NCBI RefSeq assembly: GCF_007747445.1
Contig: NZ_CP036425.1
Span: forward strand, 2,836,175 to 2,900,174
Source of the DNA: Poriferisphaera corsica
GTDB taxonomy: Bacteria > Planctomycetota > Phycisphaerae > Phycisphaerales > Phycisphaeraceae
DNA length: 64,000 bases
Direction: 5' to 3'
In this document: in pieces, positions 1 to 8,502 of the stretch
How positions within the stretch are numbered: the stretch's first letter is position 1
How the letters are laid out: each line of letters opens with the position of its first letter
Position numbers and translations under genes: made by a program
The notes under the pieces: generated by a model
Seen by the model: only the letters and a program-made list of their open reading frames with translations
What the model was told of the DNA's origin: nothing
Database searches by the model: none

Positions 1-239
1 TGGTTACCCGTCGTTTCAATGGCTGCCATTTTGTAAGGTGCAAGAACGCGCATTACCTTACTCACGCCCGGTGCCTGCTCCATTACTGCACAATCTTTTA
101 ATCGTTCATCACCGATCGCAGCAACAACCGTCAAATCGGTTCCCACGATCACTTGATCCTTCAATCCTAATTCTTTAATTAGCTTTTTCACGCCGTCAAT
201 CTCCGTTTCACTCGCCCCTGGTCTCATCACCACTATCAT
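1..239 (-). CDS. aroF: 3-deoxy-7-phosphoheptulonate (DAHP) synthase, N-terminal part, cut by window edge
   Basis: The frame opens at an ATG at 239 and runs off the left edge with 79 codons visible. The product begins MIVVMRPGASETEIDGV and continues with GDERLKD and LAPYKMA. These are the hallmarks of the ferredoxin-like regulatory N-domain found before the catalytic barrel in type I-beta DAHP synthases (the Thermotoga/Bacillus-like form). The enzyme joins phosphoenolpyruvate and erythrose 4-phosphate in the first step of aromatic amino acid synthesis. A Shine-Dalgarno AGGAG lies about 8 nt before the ATG. The gene follows an attenuator whose leader peptide is rich in aromatic residues (397-578), which fits an aromatic pathway gene. 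The catalytic domain is outside the window, so the call rests on the N-domain and this context. Confidence 0.82.
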   Translation of the reverse strand, partial: MIVVMRPGASETEIDGVKKLIKELGLKDQVIVGTDLTVVAAIGDERLKDCAVMEQAPGVSKVMRVLAPYKMAAIETTGN

Positions 240-396
240 GTCCAGACTCCTGTTTAGTTCTGCGTTCTTTTGAGCCAAACTTAGTAGTTTGACTTTGAAT
301 TTAAAATCGCCAATACCATTTATGAATTCGCATCATCACGTGCTTCCTTATTTTTCTCATCGTGACTTTGCCTCAATAACACACAATTACGACCAT

Positions 397-429
397 AAAA
401 AAACCCCGCTGCGTTAGCCGCTGCGGGGT
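397..429 (-). terminator. Intrinsic terminator of the aroF attenuator
   Basis: On the minus strand, arms CCCCGC and GCGGGG with an inner GCG/CGC pair (one A-A mismatch) close a five-base loop, followed by seven T at 403-397. It lies after the leader-peptide stop and about 160 nt before the aroF start, so it ends transcription within the leader unless it is prevented from forming. Confidence 0.88.
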
Positions 430-457
430 GATGGTGTTTTACCGTTAGTTCAGTCAC

Positions 458-544
458 TTATTGTGACCGAACGAATACCCAGCGCGGCTGTTTGCCGGTA
501 AACCAAAACCAAAAGAAATAAAATCGGTTAGTCGCTGAGTTCAT
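458..544 (-). CDS. Leader peptide, 28 aa, rich in Phe, Trp and Tyr
   Basis: A short frame runs from an ATG at 544 to a TAA at 458-460. Ten of its 28 residues are aromatic: six Phe, three Trp and one Tyr. Residues 8-15 are FYFFWFWF, a run with no plausible function other than sensing charged tRNAs. It lies immediately downstream of a strong promoter (551-578) and immediately upstream of an intrinsic terminator, and the next gene is aroF. The -10 box ends only six bases before the ATG, so the transcript probably starts at or next to the start codon and the peptide would be translated from a leaderless end. It is too short for most gene callers. Confidence 0.85.
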   Translation of the reverse strand: MNSATNRFYFFWFWFTGKQPRWVFVRSQ

Positions 545-550
545 GTCCGA

Positions 551-578
551 AGTATCGCACCTTTCCGGAGATTGTCAA
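551..578 (-). promoter_or_regulatory. Sigma-70-type promoter of the aroF leader
   Basis: On the minus strand a perfect TTGACA (578-573) is followed after 16 bp by GATACT (556-551). A TG one base before the -10 makes it an extended -10 box. The predicted start lies at about 544, on the leader ATG. Confidence 0.8.
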
Positions 579-678
579 ATCCTTTTCCCAACTCACTTCA
601 TTTTTCTCGGCCTCACGCCTCTATTTGCATGAATTTCACGCTCAAATGGGCCGGAAATCTCTTCCCTATGCCAGCCGT

Positions 679-1137
679 TTACGACTCACAACCACAAGCT
701 CGCTCTTCTTCCAAGTCCGCATCTACCGCCGCTAATCCCTTCTCAACACACTCTGGGCACAGTCCAAACAGCGTCAATTCGTGACCATCCACAACAAACC
801 CACCCGGCAATGTTGTCCCCTCCGGCAATGAAACCGGACACATGTGCAAATCGAATACACGCCCACAGACGCGGCATCGGAAGTGATGATGATGCCCTAA
901 ATGAGCCGCCTCATAGCGATTCTGACCATCTGGCAGAACCACACATTTGATCTGCCCACCTTCATGCAACGCCTTCACAATCCTGTAAACAGTTGCAATT
1001 CCCACCCCACACTGCGCATTCGCAATATCGTGTATCTCTTGTACAGTCAGTGGCCCCTCTGCCGTTTCAATGACCTGCTCAACACTCTTGCGTTGCACCG
1101 TATTACGCTTTGGATTATTCGTCTTTACTTCTGACAT
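679..1137 (-). CDS. Fur-family metal- or peroxide-responsive repressor
   Basis: This is a 152-residue member of the Fur/Zur/PerR family, which are dimeric DNA-binding repressors controlled by a bound metal. The winged helix appears in the first half (GVGIATVYRIVKAL, the recognition helix). It is followed by the metal-binding stretch HLGHHHHFRC and two CxxC zinc motifs (CRVC and CPEC). The sequence does not decide between Fur, Zur and PerR. The start is set at the ATG at 1137, preceded by GAGGAT, because the longer open frame upstream adds 44 residues unlike the family. The gene is separated from aroF by the aroF leader and its own promoter, so the two are probably not co-transcribed. No clear terminator was seen at its 3' end. 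Confidence 0.88.
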   Translation of the reverse strand: MSEVKTNNPKRNTVQRKSVEQVIETAEGPLTVQEIHDIANAQCGVGIATVYRIVKALHEGGQIKCVVLPDGQNRYEAAHLGHHHHFRCRVCGRVFDLHMCPVSLPEGTTLPGGFVVDGHELTLFGLCPECVEKGLAAVDADLEEERACGCES

Positions 1138-1944
1138 AACATCCTCATTTATTGATTGGCCATTATGCGCCAATAATTGCTTCCAGCATGCATACTCACG
1201 CCATCTCATCATTAAGTTTGACGATGCCTCAGACACATGTTCAAACCAACGCCGAGATACCAAATCCATCGCCGCACGACGAATTAATCGAACCTAACAA
1301 GCTAAGCGAAACTCGCCATATGTTTCAAACAAAAATACATATTCAATTCAACCCGTTTTCTTCAAAGATAGAATACTAGCTGGAATGCTTCTTCAACACA
1401 TGTACTAATCACATACGTCATCCCCTAATGCTAACGTACGCTTCCCCACTTTCGTGTATTTCCCTCACTACATATCACGATTGTACAAAAATATTTGAGA
1501 TCTGTGCAGTCCTATTCCTAAACATACCAAACATCTTCTTAGTCATTACAGGAGATTCCACAGATACCTCGATACATGCGACCATGTTCTCAATACCACA
1601 CTCCATATCTCGCAATGCATCCCATCCAAAGATAATACCGGCAAGACACAAGAACGTCTTTTAATTACGCGGCATCGATTAAATATCTTATTTTATAGAG
1701 GACAATGCAGATTCATCAATCATGCAATAATTTTCATGCGATACGAAACAACAACCACTACATCATCAAACAATGCGAAACTATTCGCATTTACATGATG
1801 CATCACAATTACACTGCTGACCCACTTTTCCACGATTCACAAGATCTCTCAAGACAAGATCAGAATTTAGGGTCATAAAAAACATTTTCTTGGACTGAAT
1901 CTAACCAACTATTAGGCATCTATGTAAAACCAATGCATCACACA
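1138..1944. other. Intergenic stretch, about 800 bp, no supported gene
   Basis: This AT-rich stretch lies between the Fur-family gene and the NUDIX gene. Short open frames of 75-80 codons exist on the + strand, but they show no recognisable domain, no good ribosome site and no codon bias. I see no tRNA, no intrinsic terminator and no clear repeat. It must hold the promoter of the minus-strand Fur-family gene, which I could not place confidently. Confidence 0.5.
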
Positions 1945-2373
1945 TTAACTAGCCAACGCTACTTTACCACCCAAATCTATAATAACTCGCTCAACTAATG
2001 AGATATTAGCCTCCGGAAATTGGTACCGACGCAAGTCATTCGGCTTTACCCATCGATGATCAACCACAGCAAGATTCTCTAACTCACCGCTCTCCCATCG
2101 GCAATAGAACGGATTCAATTCTACGACCCCGTAGTCATATTCATGACGCACAGCTTTTAAACAACCTGTCACTGATACACGTACTCCCAACTCTTCTGCG
2201 AATTCTCGGACCACACAATCTTCAAGCGTTTCATCTTTTTCCAGCTTCCCGCCAGGGAATTCCCAGTATCCTGCCAGCACACCACTTTCCGGACGTTTCG
2301 CTATCAAAACCCTAACATCATCGCCTTCACCATCGACCAATACACCAATTGCTACACAGATAACATCTGACAT
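1945..2373 (-). CDS. mutT: MutT-like NUDIX hydrolase (8-oxo-dGTP diphosphatase type)
   Basis: This is a 142-residue single-domain NUDIX hydrolase. The Nudix box is complete: GGKLEKDET, then REFAEELGV, matching G-x5-E-x7-RE-x2-EE-x-G. It also has the MutT-like opening (VLIAKRPESGVLAGYWEFPGG). Enzymes of this type hydrolyse oxidised dGTP and so prevent mutations, although NUDIX substrate range cannot be read from sequence with certainty. The ATG at 2373 is preceded by GGAG at about 8 nt. The gene appears to be monocistronic: the next minus-strand gene upstream is the sugar kinase beyond acpH. Confidence 0.85.
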   Translation of the reverse strand: MSDVICVAIGVLVDGEGDDVRVLIAKRPESGVLAGYWEFPGGKLEKDETLEDCVVREFAEELGVRVSVTGCLKAVRHEYDYGVVELNPFYCRWESGELENLAVVDHRWVKPNDLRRYQFPEANISLVERVIIDLGGKVALAS

Positions 2374-2573
2374 CTAACCTACTCCATTCTTCATTCCATC
2401 AGTGTGAATTACACAAATACAGCCGAATTATCGACTTAAATCAATACAGGCCTCATCCCAATCTGCCAGAATATTTTTCTTTCACAAAAAACCGCCTTTC
2501 CACCATACCTAAACGCTATAACCAATTCAAATTAATACACTTAAAATAAACATACCTAATACCTAAAGCTTCA

Positions 2574-2603
2574 TTGACAGGCAGTAAAATCAGCCGATAG
2601 GAT
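2574..2603 (+). promoter_or_regulatory. Promoter of a small structured RNA
   Basis: A perfect TTGACA (2574-2579) is followed after 18 bp by TAGGAT (2598-2603). The predicted start at about 2610 fits the beginning of the structured RNA that ends at the 2682-2717 terminator. Confidence 0.6.
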
Positions 2604-2609
2604 AGATAT

Positions 2610-2723
2610 AGCAGAGATGCGGCACGCGTTTATGCGACAAATGTCACATCTCATCGCTGATACGGATTTATGCCGTGGCGCACCTCCACCACAGGATCGG
2701 AGCCCTGTCGTGGAGGTATTTTT
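2610..2723 (+). ncRNA. Small structured RNA or terminated 5' leader ahead of acpH
   Basis: The roughly 110-nt transcript predicted from the promoter at 2574 has three stems: GAGATG (2614-2619) with CATCTC (2647-2652), ACGG (2662-2665) with CCGT (2673-2676), and the long terminator hairpin. It contains no convincing reading frame and matches no riboswitch or small RNA family I recognise. It ends 65 nt before the acpH start. It could be a free-standing small RNA, or a leader that controls read-through into acpH. The structure is seen in the sequence; its role is not known. Confidence 0.5.
2682..2723 (+). terminator. Strong intrinsic terminator
   Basis: Arms ACCTCCAC (2682-2689) and GTGGAGGT (2710-2717) pair fully. 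An inner ACAGG/CCTGT stem continues the helix after one C-C mismatch, with an eight-base loop. ATTTTT follows. The U-tract is on the + strand only. Confidence 0.85.
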
Positions 2724-2787
2724 ATGCGCATCGACATAGCATCCCCCTTCTTGCATTCGCTGCACGCGCATACGAAAATGTGGCCAC

Positions 2788-3429
2788 ATGAATTTCTTAG
2801 CCCATCTACATCTTGCCTGCGACACATCTGAATCCATGATCGGAAATCTCATGCCCGATCTCATTCGAGGCAAACTACCCACCAACCTTGACCCACAAAT
2901 CATGCATGGCGTTCACACCCACCGCTGTGTCGACGCATTCACCGACACGCACCCACTTTTCGCCCAAAGCAAAACCCCGTTCCTTGAAATTCCTAACCAC
3001 CCTCACTTCGCAGGCATCCTCATCGATATTTTTTACGATCACTTTCTCTCGATTGATTGGCAACATTACCACACACAATCCCTCCCCGCTTTCATCACCA
3101 ACGCCTACTCCGTCCTCAACGCAGGCAAGCACCTCATGCCCACCCAAATGCTGGAACGCATTACAGCCATCCATCATCACGACTACCTGTCCAAATACGC
3201 TACAATCAACGGCCTCACCCTTGTCCTTTCACGCATGTCCTCCCACTTCTCACAGCGACTCAACCGTAACGTCAAACTCCAAACCGCAATCCCCATCTTG
3301 CTCGCCAATTACTCATCCATCCGCAACGACTTCAATGCCTTCTACCCGCAGCTCATGAAATATGTCACACAGACCAATCTGCAATCAAAAAACAGAGCCG
3401 ACCGAAGCCAGCTCTGTACAAACAACTAA
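2788..3429 (+). CDS. acpH: Acyl carrier protein phosphodiesterase
   Basis: The 213-residue product matches AcpH, which removes the 4'-phosphopantetheine arm from acyl carrier protein and belongs to the HD-like metal hydrolases. The characteristic start MNFLAHLHLA is present, followed by GNLMPDLIRGKLP, the IMHGVHTHRCVDAFTDTHP metal-site stretch and ILIDIFYDHFLS. Length is close to the usual of about 200. The ATG at 2788 has only a poor ribosome site, but the conserved N-terminus fixes it. The last 40 bases overlap the terminator of the convergent sugar kinase gene. A structured, terminated RNA (2610-2723) lies directly upstream and may control expression. Confidence 0.88.
   Translation: MNFLAHLHLACDTSESMIGNLMPDLIRGKLPTNLDPQIMHGVHTHRCVDAFTDTHPLFAQSKTPFLEIPNHPHFAGILIDIFYDHFLSIDWQHYHTQSLPAFITNAYSVLNAGKHLMPTQMLERITAIHHHDYLSKYATINGLTLVLSRMSSHFSQRLNRNVKLQTAIPILLANYSSIRNDFNAFYPQLMKYVTQTNLQSKNRADRSQLCTNN
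3387..3417 (-). terminator. Terminator of the sugar kinase gene, inside the 3' end of acpH
   Basis: On the minus strand the stem ACAGAGC/GCTCTGT is followed by a T-tract (3392-3387). It overlaps the last codons of the convergent acpH. Confidence 0.8.
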
Positions 3430-3446
3430 TATGATTCTTAATATCT

Positions 3447-4544
3447 TTAGCGAATGATCCTTGCCCCGCCGCCACCGGCTACGTGCAGTAATTCCTTTTC
3501 AGTGATCATACTCGTATCACCACGAGTCGTCTGTAATAACGCTCCATGCGCAGTCCCGATATTCACCGCTTCTTGTGGATCATATCCCTTTAAGAAGCTA
3601 TACGTAAACCCACTCGCGAACCCGTCACCACCACCCACACGATCTTCGAGAAGCAAACGATCAAAGCTAGGCCCATGATAGAACTTATCATCTTCAGCCC
3701 AATACAGAATGGCCGACCAATTGTTCTCATTCGCATTCAGCACTTCACGTAATGTCGTACCAATCACTTTCAAATTCGGATAATCTTTCGCAACTCGGCG
3801 CACCATCTTCTTGTAGCTTTCGATCGGCAACTCCTTCAGGTTCTCGTCCTCAGCTCCTTCAACTTTATAGCCTAAAACTTTTTGAAAATCTTCTTCGTTA
3901 CCAATCAAGCAATCAATATATTGAACCAACGGCTTCGTCGTCTCAATCGCTTCTTCGCTGCTCCACAACTTACTGCGGAAATTCAAGTCATACGACACCA
4001 TCGTGCCCGCATCATGAGCTGCTTTTAACGCTTCCGCTGCGACACGCCTTGTTGAATCACTCAAACAAGTAAAGATGCCACCCGTATGTAACCACCGAAC
4101 ACCACGTTTCACAAACAATTCATCCCAATCAACATCACCTTCATCCATCTTACTCGTCGCGCTATGACCTCTGTCATATAGCGTCACACTCGCACGCGGC
4201 CCCTGCCCCACTTCAGTCCAGTTCAAACCCATTCTGGCATCTCGCCCGACCCCGTCATAATCCAACTCAACAACATGCTTCGTATCAAGCCCGCCACCTC
4301 TTGCATGATTCATGACAAGCTTACCGACAGGATTATCTACAACACCTCCGACCCAACCTGTCCTCAACCCTAATCGTGACAGCGCATACGCAACGTTGTA
4401 CTCACCGCCACCAACCCACAACTCCATTAGATTCGAAAACTCTATTCGACCATGTCCTTGAGGACTCAACCTCACCATACACTCACCTAAAGACACCAAA
4501 TCTAACTCGCACGATTCTGCTGTTCTAATAGTCAAACCCATCAT
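3447..4544 (-). CDS. kdgK: PfkB-family sugar kinase, 2-keto-3-deoxygluconate kinase type
   Basis: The 365-residue ribokinase/PfkB-fold kinase has the N-terminal glycine motif (WVGGGEYNVAYALSRLGL) and the C-terminal PfkB signature with the catalytic Asp (DRVGGGDGFASGFTY). The opening DLVSLGECMVRLSP and the stretch VSYDLNFRSKLW resemble 2-dehydro-3-deoxygluconokinases, which phosphorylate KDG on the way to the Entner-Doudoroff aldolase. The exact sugar cannot be proved by reading. The C-terminus ends in a glycine-rich tail (GGGGARIIR). The start at 4544 places the conserved DxxxxGE motif about 15 residues in. A dedicated terminator follows (3387-3417), so the gene is monocistronic. A TRAP transporter for an acidic solute lies 4 kb away and could supply such a sugar acid, but the link is only by proximity. 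Confidence 0.75.
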   Translation of the reverse strand: MMGLTIRTAESCELDLVSLGECMVRLSPQGHGRIEFSNLMELWVGGGEYNVAYALSRLGLRTGWVGGVVDNPVGKLVMNHARGGGLDTKHVVELDYDGVGRDARMGLNWTEVGQGPRASVTLYDRGHSATSKMDEGDVDWDELFVKRGVRWLHTGGIFTCLSDSTRRVAAEALKAAHDAGTMVSYDLNFRSKLWSSEEAIETTKPLVQYIDCLIGNEEDFQKVLGYKVEGAEDENLKELPIESYKKMVRRVAKDYPNLKVIGTTLREVLNANENNWSAILYWAEDDKFYHGPSFDRLLLEDRVGGGDGFASGFTYSFLKGYDPQEAVNIGTAHGALLQTTRGDTSMITEKELLHVAGGGGARIIR

Positions 4545-4694
4545 TAATCTCCAGAAATTCAGTGGTAATTATTGCGTTTTACTCCCACCCATATTCATCT
4601 TCTTGCTCCTGAACAGCACCGTCAATTTAAAACACCACCCCCAGCCAACTCCATGCACGCTATGGTCAAATCCCCTATACAACGCAAGCATGCA

Positions 4695-4724
4695 CAAAAA
4701 AACCTGCTTCATAATGAAGCAGGT
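4695..4724 (-). terminator. Terminator of the CusF-like lipoprotein gene
   Basis: On the minus strand the perfect stem ACCTGCTTCAT/ATGAAGCAGGT is followed by seven T. Confidence 0.88.
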
Positions 4725-4751
4725 CTCAATATCGCTCTAATAATCACTTAT

Positions 4752-5225
4752 TTAATGTTCCCCACTTTCTCCATGCATATCCATGCTCATCTCACCAAAA
4801 TTCAATTCCGTCTCAGCAGGCAACTTCTCAATCTCAGTGATGTAATACGGCTTCTCACCCCACGTCACCACAAATGTCACCTCAACCTTATCTTCCTCCT
4901 TTAAACCGCTCATCTCAACACCCTCACCCACAGGAAACGGCATCGTCATGCTATTCATCCCCACAACCCTACCCTTCTTATTCTTAAAGCTTGGTATCGC
5001 TTCATGCTGCAACAGCATCTTGCCTCCCTCCGCTGGCATACTCTTCACAATCCCTCTGACTTCATAACTTGCTGCAGGCTTTACATCTGACATGACCACT
5101 TCTGGCGTCTTCGACTGTTCCTGCTTATCGCACCCTGTGAGATTAAGCCCAACGACGATACATGCCCCTACTGCCAAGAGCCCCAAAACCTGCCTTTTCA
5201 TACCTATATAGTCTTTCATTCTCAT
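4752..5225 (-). CDS. Lipoprotein with CusF-like copper-binding domain
   Basis: The 157-residue protein starts with a short basic segment, a hydrophobic stretch and the lipobox LTGC, so it should be a lipoprotein anchored by its cysteine near residue 32. The mature part carries a CusF-type domain (PF11604-like): YEVRGIVKSMP, LQHEAIPSF, and GMNSMTMPFPVGEGV, where the Met cluster is the typical Cu(I)/Ag(I) ligand region. CusF proteins carry periplasmic copper to efflux pumps. The C-terminus adds another Met/His-rich patch (MSMDMHGESGEH) that could also bind metal. No efflux pump lies next to it. Start at 5225 is preceded by AAGGA; a second ATG at 5201 is possible. It has its own terminator (4695-4724). 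Confidence 0.75.
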   Translation of the reverse strand: MRMKDYIGMKRQVLGLLAVGACIVVGLNLTGCDKQEQSKTPEVVMSDVKPAASYEVRGIVKSMPAEGGKMLLQHEAIPSFKNKKGRVVGMNSMTMPFPVGEGVEMSGLKEEDKVEVTFVVTWGEKPYYITEIEKLPAETELNFGEMSMDMHGESGEH

Positions 5226-5602
5226 TGACTTAGATCCTTCTTCTAAAGATAGATGCTTTTACAACCACCCATACTCCCTTTTCATTCGCATCAAATCACA
5301 CATATCTGCTCACAACTAGCAAAATCGCAGCGATATTAACGATGAAAGTCACATTAGCACACTTAATACGAAACCTCGATACCTATTCCATAGAAAAGTA
5401 ACACCTAAATCACACCTCATTAATCATATTCTTGTGAGGCTTGATCTTGATTTTACTCATTCACATCCCATAACATTAACTCTTTGTTTACCGACATGTG
5501 AATACTTGCCTTCCGCATTCCTGCGTTTTTGGGGATAACTATCTGCTTTGACAGTGATTTACGTCACTTATCCACACGCATTCTCAAAACCATTCGAGCG
5601 AT
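5226..5602. other. Intergenic region upstream of the rRNA promoters
   Basis: This AT-rich, non-coding stretch separates the minus-strand lipoprotein gene from the rRNA promoters. I see no gene, repeat or terminator in it. Confidence 0.5.
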
Positions 5603-5631
5603 TTGACGGAAGGCTTGGGGGTCGGCATAAT
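5603..5631 (+). promoter_or_regulatory. rRNA promoter P1
   Basis: TTGACG (5603-5608) is followed after 17 bp by CATAAT (5626-5631). It lies about 560 bp before the 16S gene. Confidence 0.65.
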
Positions 5632-5775
5632 ACTCCCATGTCAAGCAAACGACAGCACTCAAAACTGTCGCTGCTAACTACTGACAACCCAAGACGCTGA
5701 CTCGCTAGCATGCAACGTGCTAAAATCCCAAGAGTTGGCACTCAGTGAAACGTTTTCCACAACGACCTACTGAGC

Positions 5776-5803
5776 TTGACACTGAAAAATAAATCACTAA
5801 AAT
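5776..5803 (+). promoter_or_regulatory. rRNA promoter P2
   Basis: TTGACA (5776-5781) is followed after 16 bp by TAAAAT (5798-5803). A start near 5810 puts the processing stem at 5863 within the first 55 nt of the transcript. Tandem strong promoters are usual for rRNA operons. Confidence 0.75.
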
Positions 5804-5862
5804 GCGACACCCCGCTAAAACGCGAGGCAAACAAAATCGCTCATAAGTGATTGTTATTAAAG

Positions 5863-5885
5863 ATCTTTGACAAGTGAACAGTTTA
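5863..5885 (+). repeat. 5' strand of the 16S precursor processing stem
   Basis: These 23 bases are the exact reverse complement of 7829-7851. In the transcript they would loop out the whole 16S and form a long duplex, the expected substrate of RNase III. Confidence 0.9.
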
Positions 5886-5984
5886 ACACAGACCGCAAGA
5901 ATGTGACCGATTGAGCAAGGCTCCATAGCCAAACTCGACGGTAAACAGATCCCGTAATTTAGGATTCACACTTAAATTACAAAT

Positions 5985-6040
5985 TCTCACATTCTTGTAT
6001 GGAATTTAAGTTGACAAAACTTAATTTCAGGAATGTGAGA
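5985..6040 (+). repeat. Hairpin in the 16S leader
   Basis: TCTCACATTC (5985-5994) pairs with GAATGTGAGA (6031-6040), and an inner AT-rich stem (GAATTTAAGTT with AAACTTAATTTC) extends it. Leader hairpins of this kind act in ribosome assembly or antitermination; here the role is not known. Confidence 0.6.
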
Positions 6041-6189
6041 CCCTAAAATTTTTAAAGTTTAGTCGCTTTAAAACATTAGATTAATTGACATTAATCAATG
6101 AGACCGGCTAGCAAGCTTGCTTGTTAGCTACAGGTCAAAAACTTCATTCGAAGTCAATGCAAGTCCTTGTGGCTTGTGACAACGATATA

Positions 6190-7704
<1,515 letters not shown>

Positions 7705-7828
7705 GATAATTTAGACTTGGAACCGGTGCGAACCGTTCCATGTATGTCAACACATTCTTGCCCCTAAATACAGAGTCTAGCATGCGAAACTCTGAGGGAT
7801 AGCAACACGGCAACGTGTTGTGAAGGTC

Positions 7829-7851
7829 TAAACTGTTCACTTGTCAAAGAT
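7829..7851 (+). repeat. 3' strand of the 16S precursor processing stem
   Basis: Exact reverse complement of 5863-5885; see that entry. Confidence 0.9.
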
Positions 7852-7863
7852 TTTGACTATTAA

Positions 7864-7893
7864 AAAGCTCATTCGAAAGAATGAGCTTTTTTT
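7864..7893 (+). terminator. Terminator of the 16S operon
   Basis: The perfect stem AAAGCTCATTC/GAATGAGCTTT with a GAAA tetraloop is followed by a T-tract. It closes the transcript straight after the processing stem, confirming a 16S-only operon. Confidence 0.92.
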
Positions 7894-8502
7894 GTGCGCA
7901 CTTCTTACACCAAAACTATCTGCACACTTGTTATTTCTCCTAAACCTAAGTTTGTAGTGGTAATCACATCGCTTCAAGCAAATAAGGTCATATCCTCGAC
8001 CACGATCAAAGATGGCCAAAACAACATCGTCAGCTTGAGCTTCACTTCAAACGATCTTTAATTGGAACCACTCCAAAGTTGCCTATCGTGATCCTTCTCA
8101 TGACATCTCTTGCTCGGCGTAAAGCATTACGAAACTACAAATGAATTAATCGCCCCTGCCCTACATCAGCACCTTAATCACATCTAAATACATAGCATGA
8201 GAAACGCTTAATTTTATACACATCCCACAAGCGAATTGATCAAATTAAAGCTTCTTAAAAAACAAAATCTGTGTTTACCTAACATCATTATCCCACTACT
8301 CATCCCTCTAAAGCAACAACTCGTAAATCCATAGCAATTAATGTTTCTTTTCGTATAATCAAGTTACAAACTACGGTAAATAAACGAATCAGCACATCTA
8401 ACTTATTGATAGATTTGTGCCATGCATATTCATTGCCTGGGCTAACTTTTACCTATCCAAACCGATTGATACGTTTCGTCAGCCCAATTAAAGAGGTGCT
8501 TC
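7894..8502. other. Intergenic region between the 16S operon and the TRAP operon
   Basis: About 600 bp of AT-rich sequence with no supported gene. It should contain the TRAP operon promoter; a TATAAT-like box sits near 8355 (CGTATAATC) without a convincing -35. Confidence 0.45.

Larger units (their letters stand above)
397..544 (-). promoter_or_regulatory. Transcription attenuator (ribosome-mediated) for aroF
   Basis: The leader RNA can fold in two exclusive ways. In one, the terminator hairpin (404-428) forms. In the other, bases 489-477 (minus strand AGCCGCGCTGGGT, inside leader codons 19-23) pair with 429-416 (ACCCCGCAGCGGCT), giving about 12 base pairs with one bulged A and one mismatch and consuming the 5' arm of the terminator. 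A further hairpin (stem GTTCGGTCAC/GTGACTGAAC, 474-450) places the leader stop codon in its loop. A ribosome stalled on the Phe/Tyr/Trp codons 8-15 would leave the antiterminator strand free; a ribosome that reaches the stop would cover it. This is the logic of the E. coli trp and phe leaders. The pairings are read by eye and the mechanism is inferred. Confidence 0.8.

Noticed and set aside
2571-3180. Minus-strand open frames over the small RNA and acpH
   Set aside because: They are shadows of acpH and of the structured RNA, without domains or ribosome sites.
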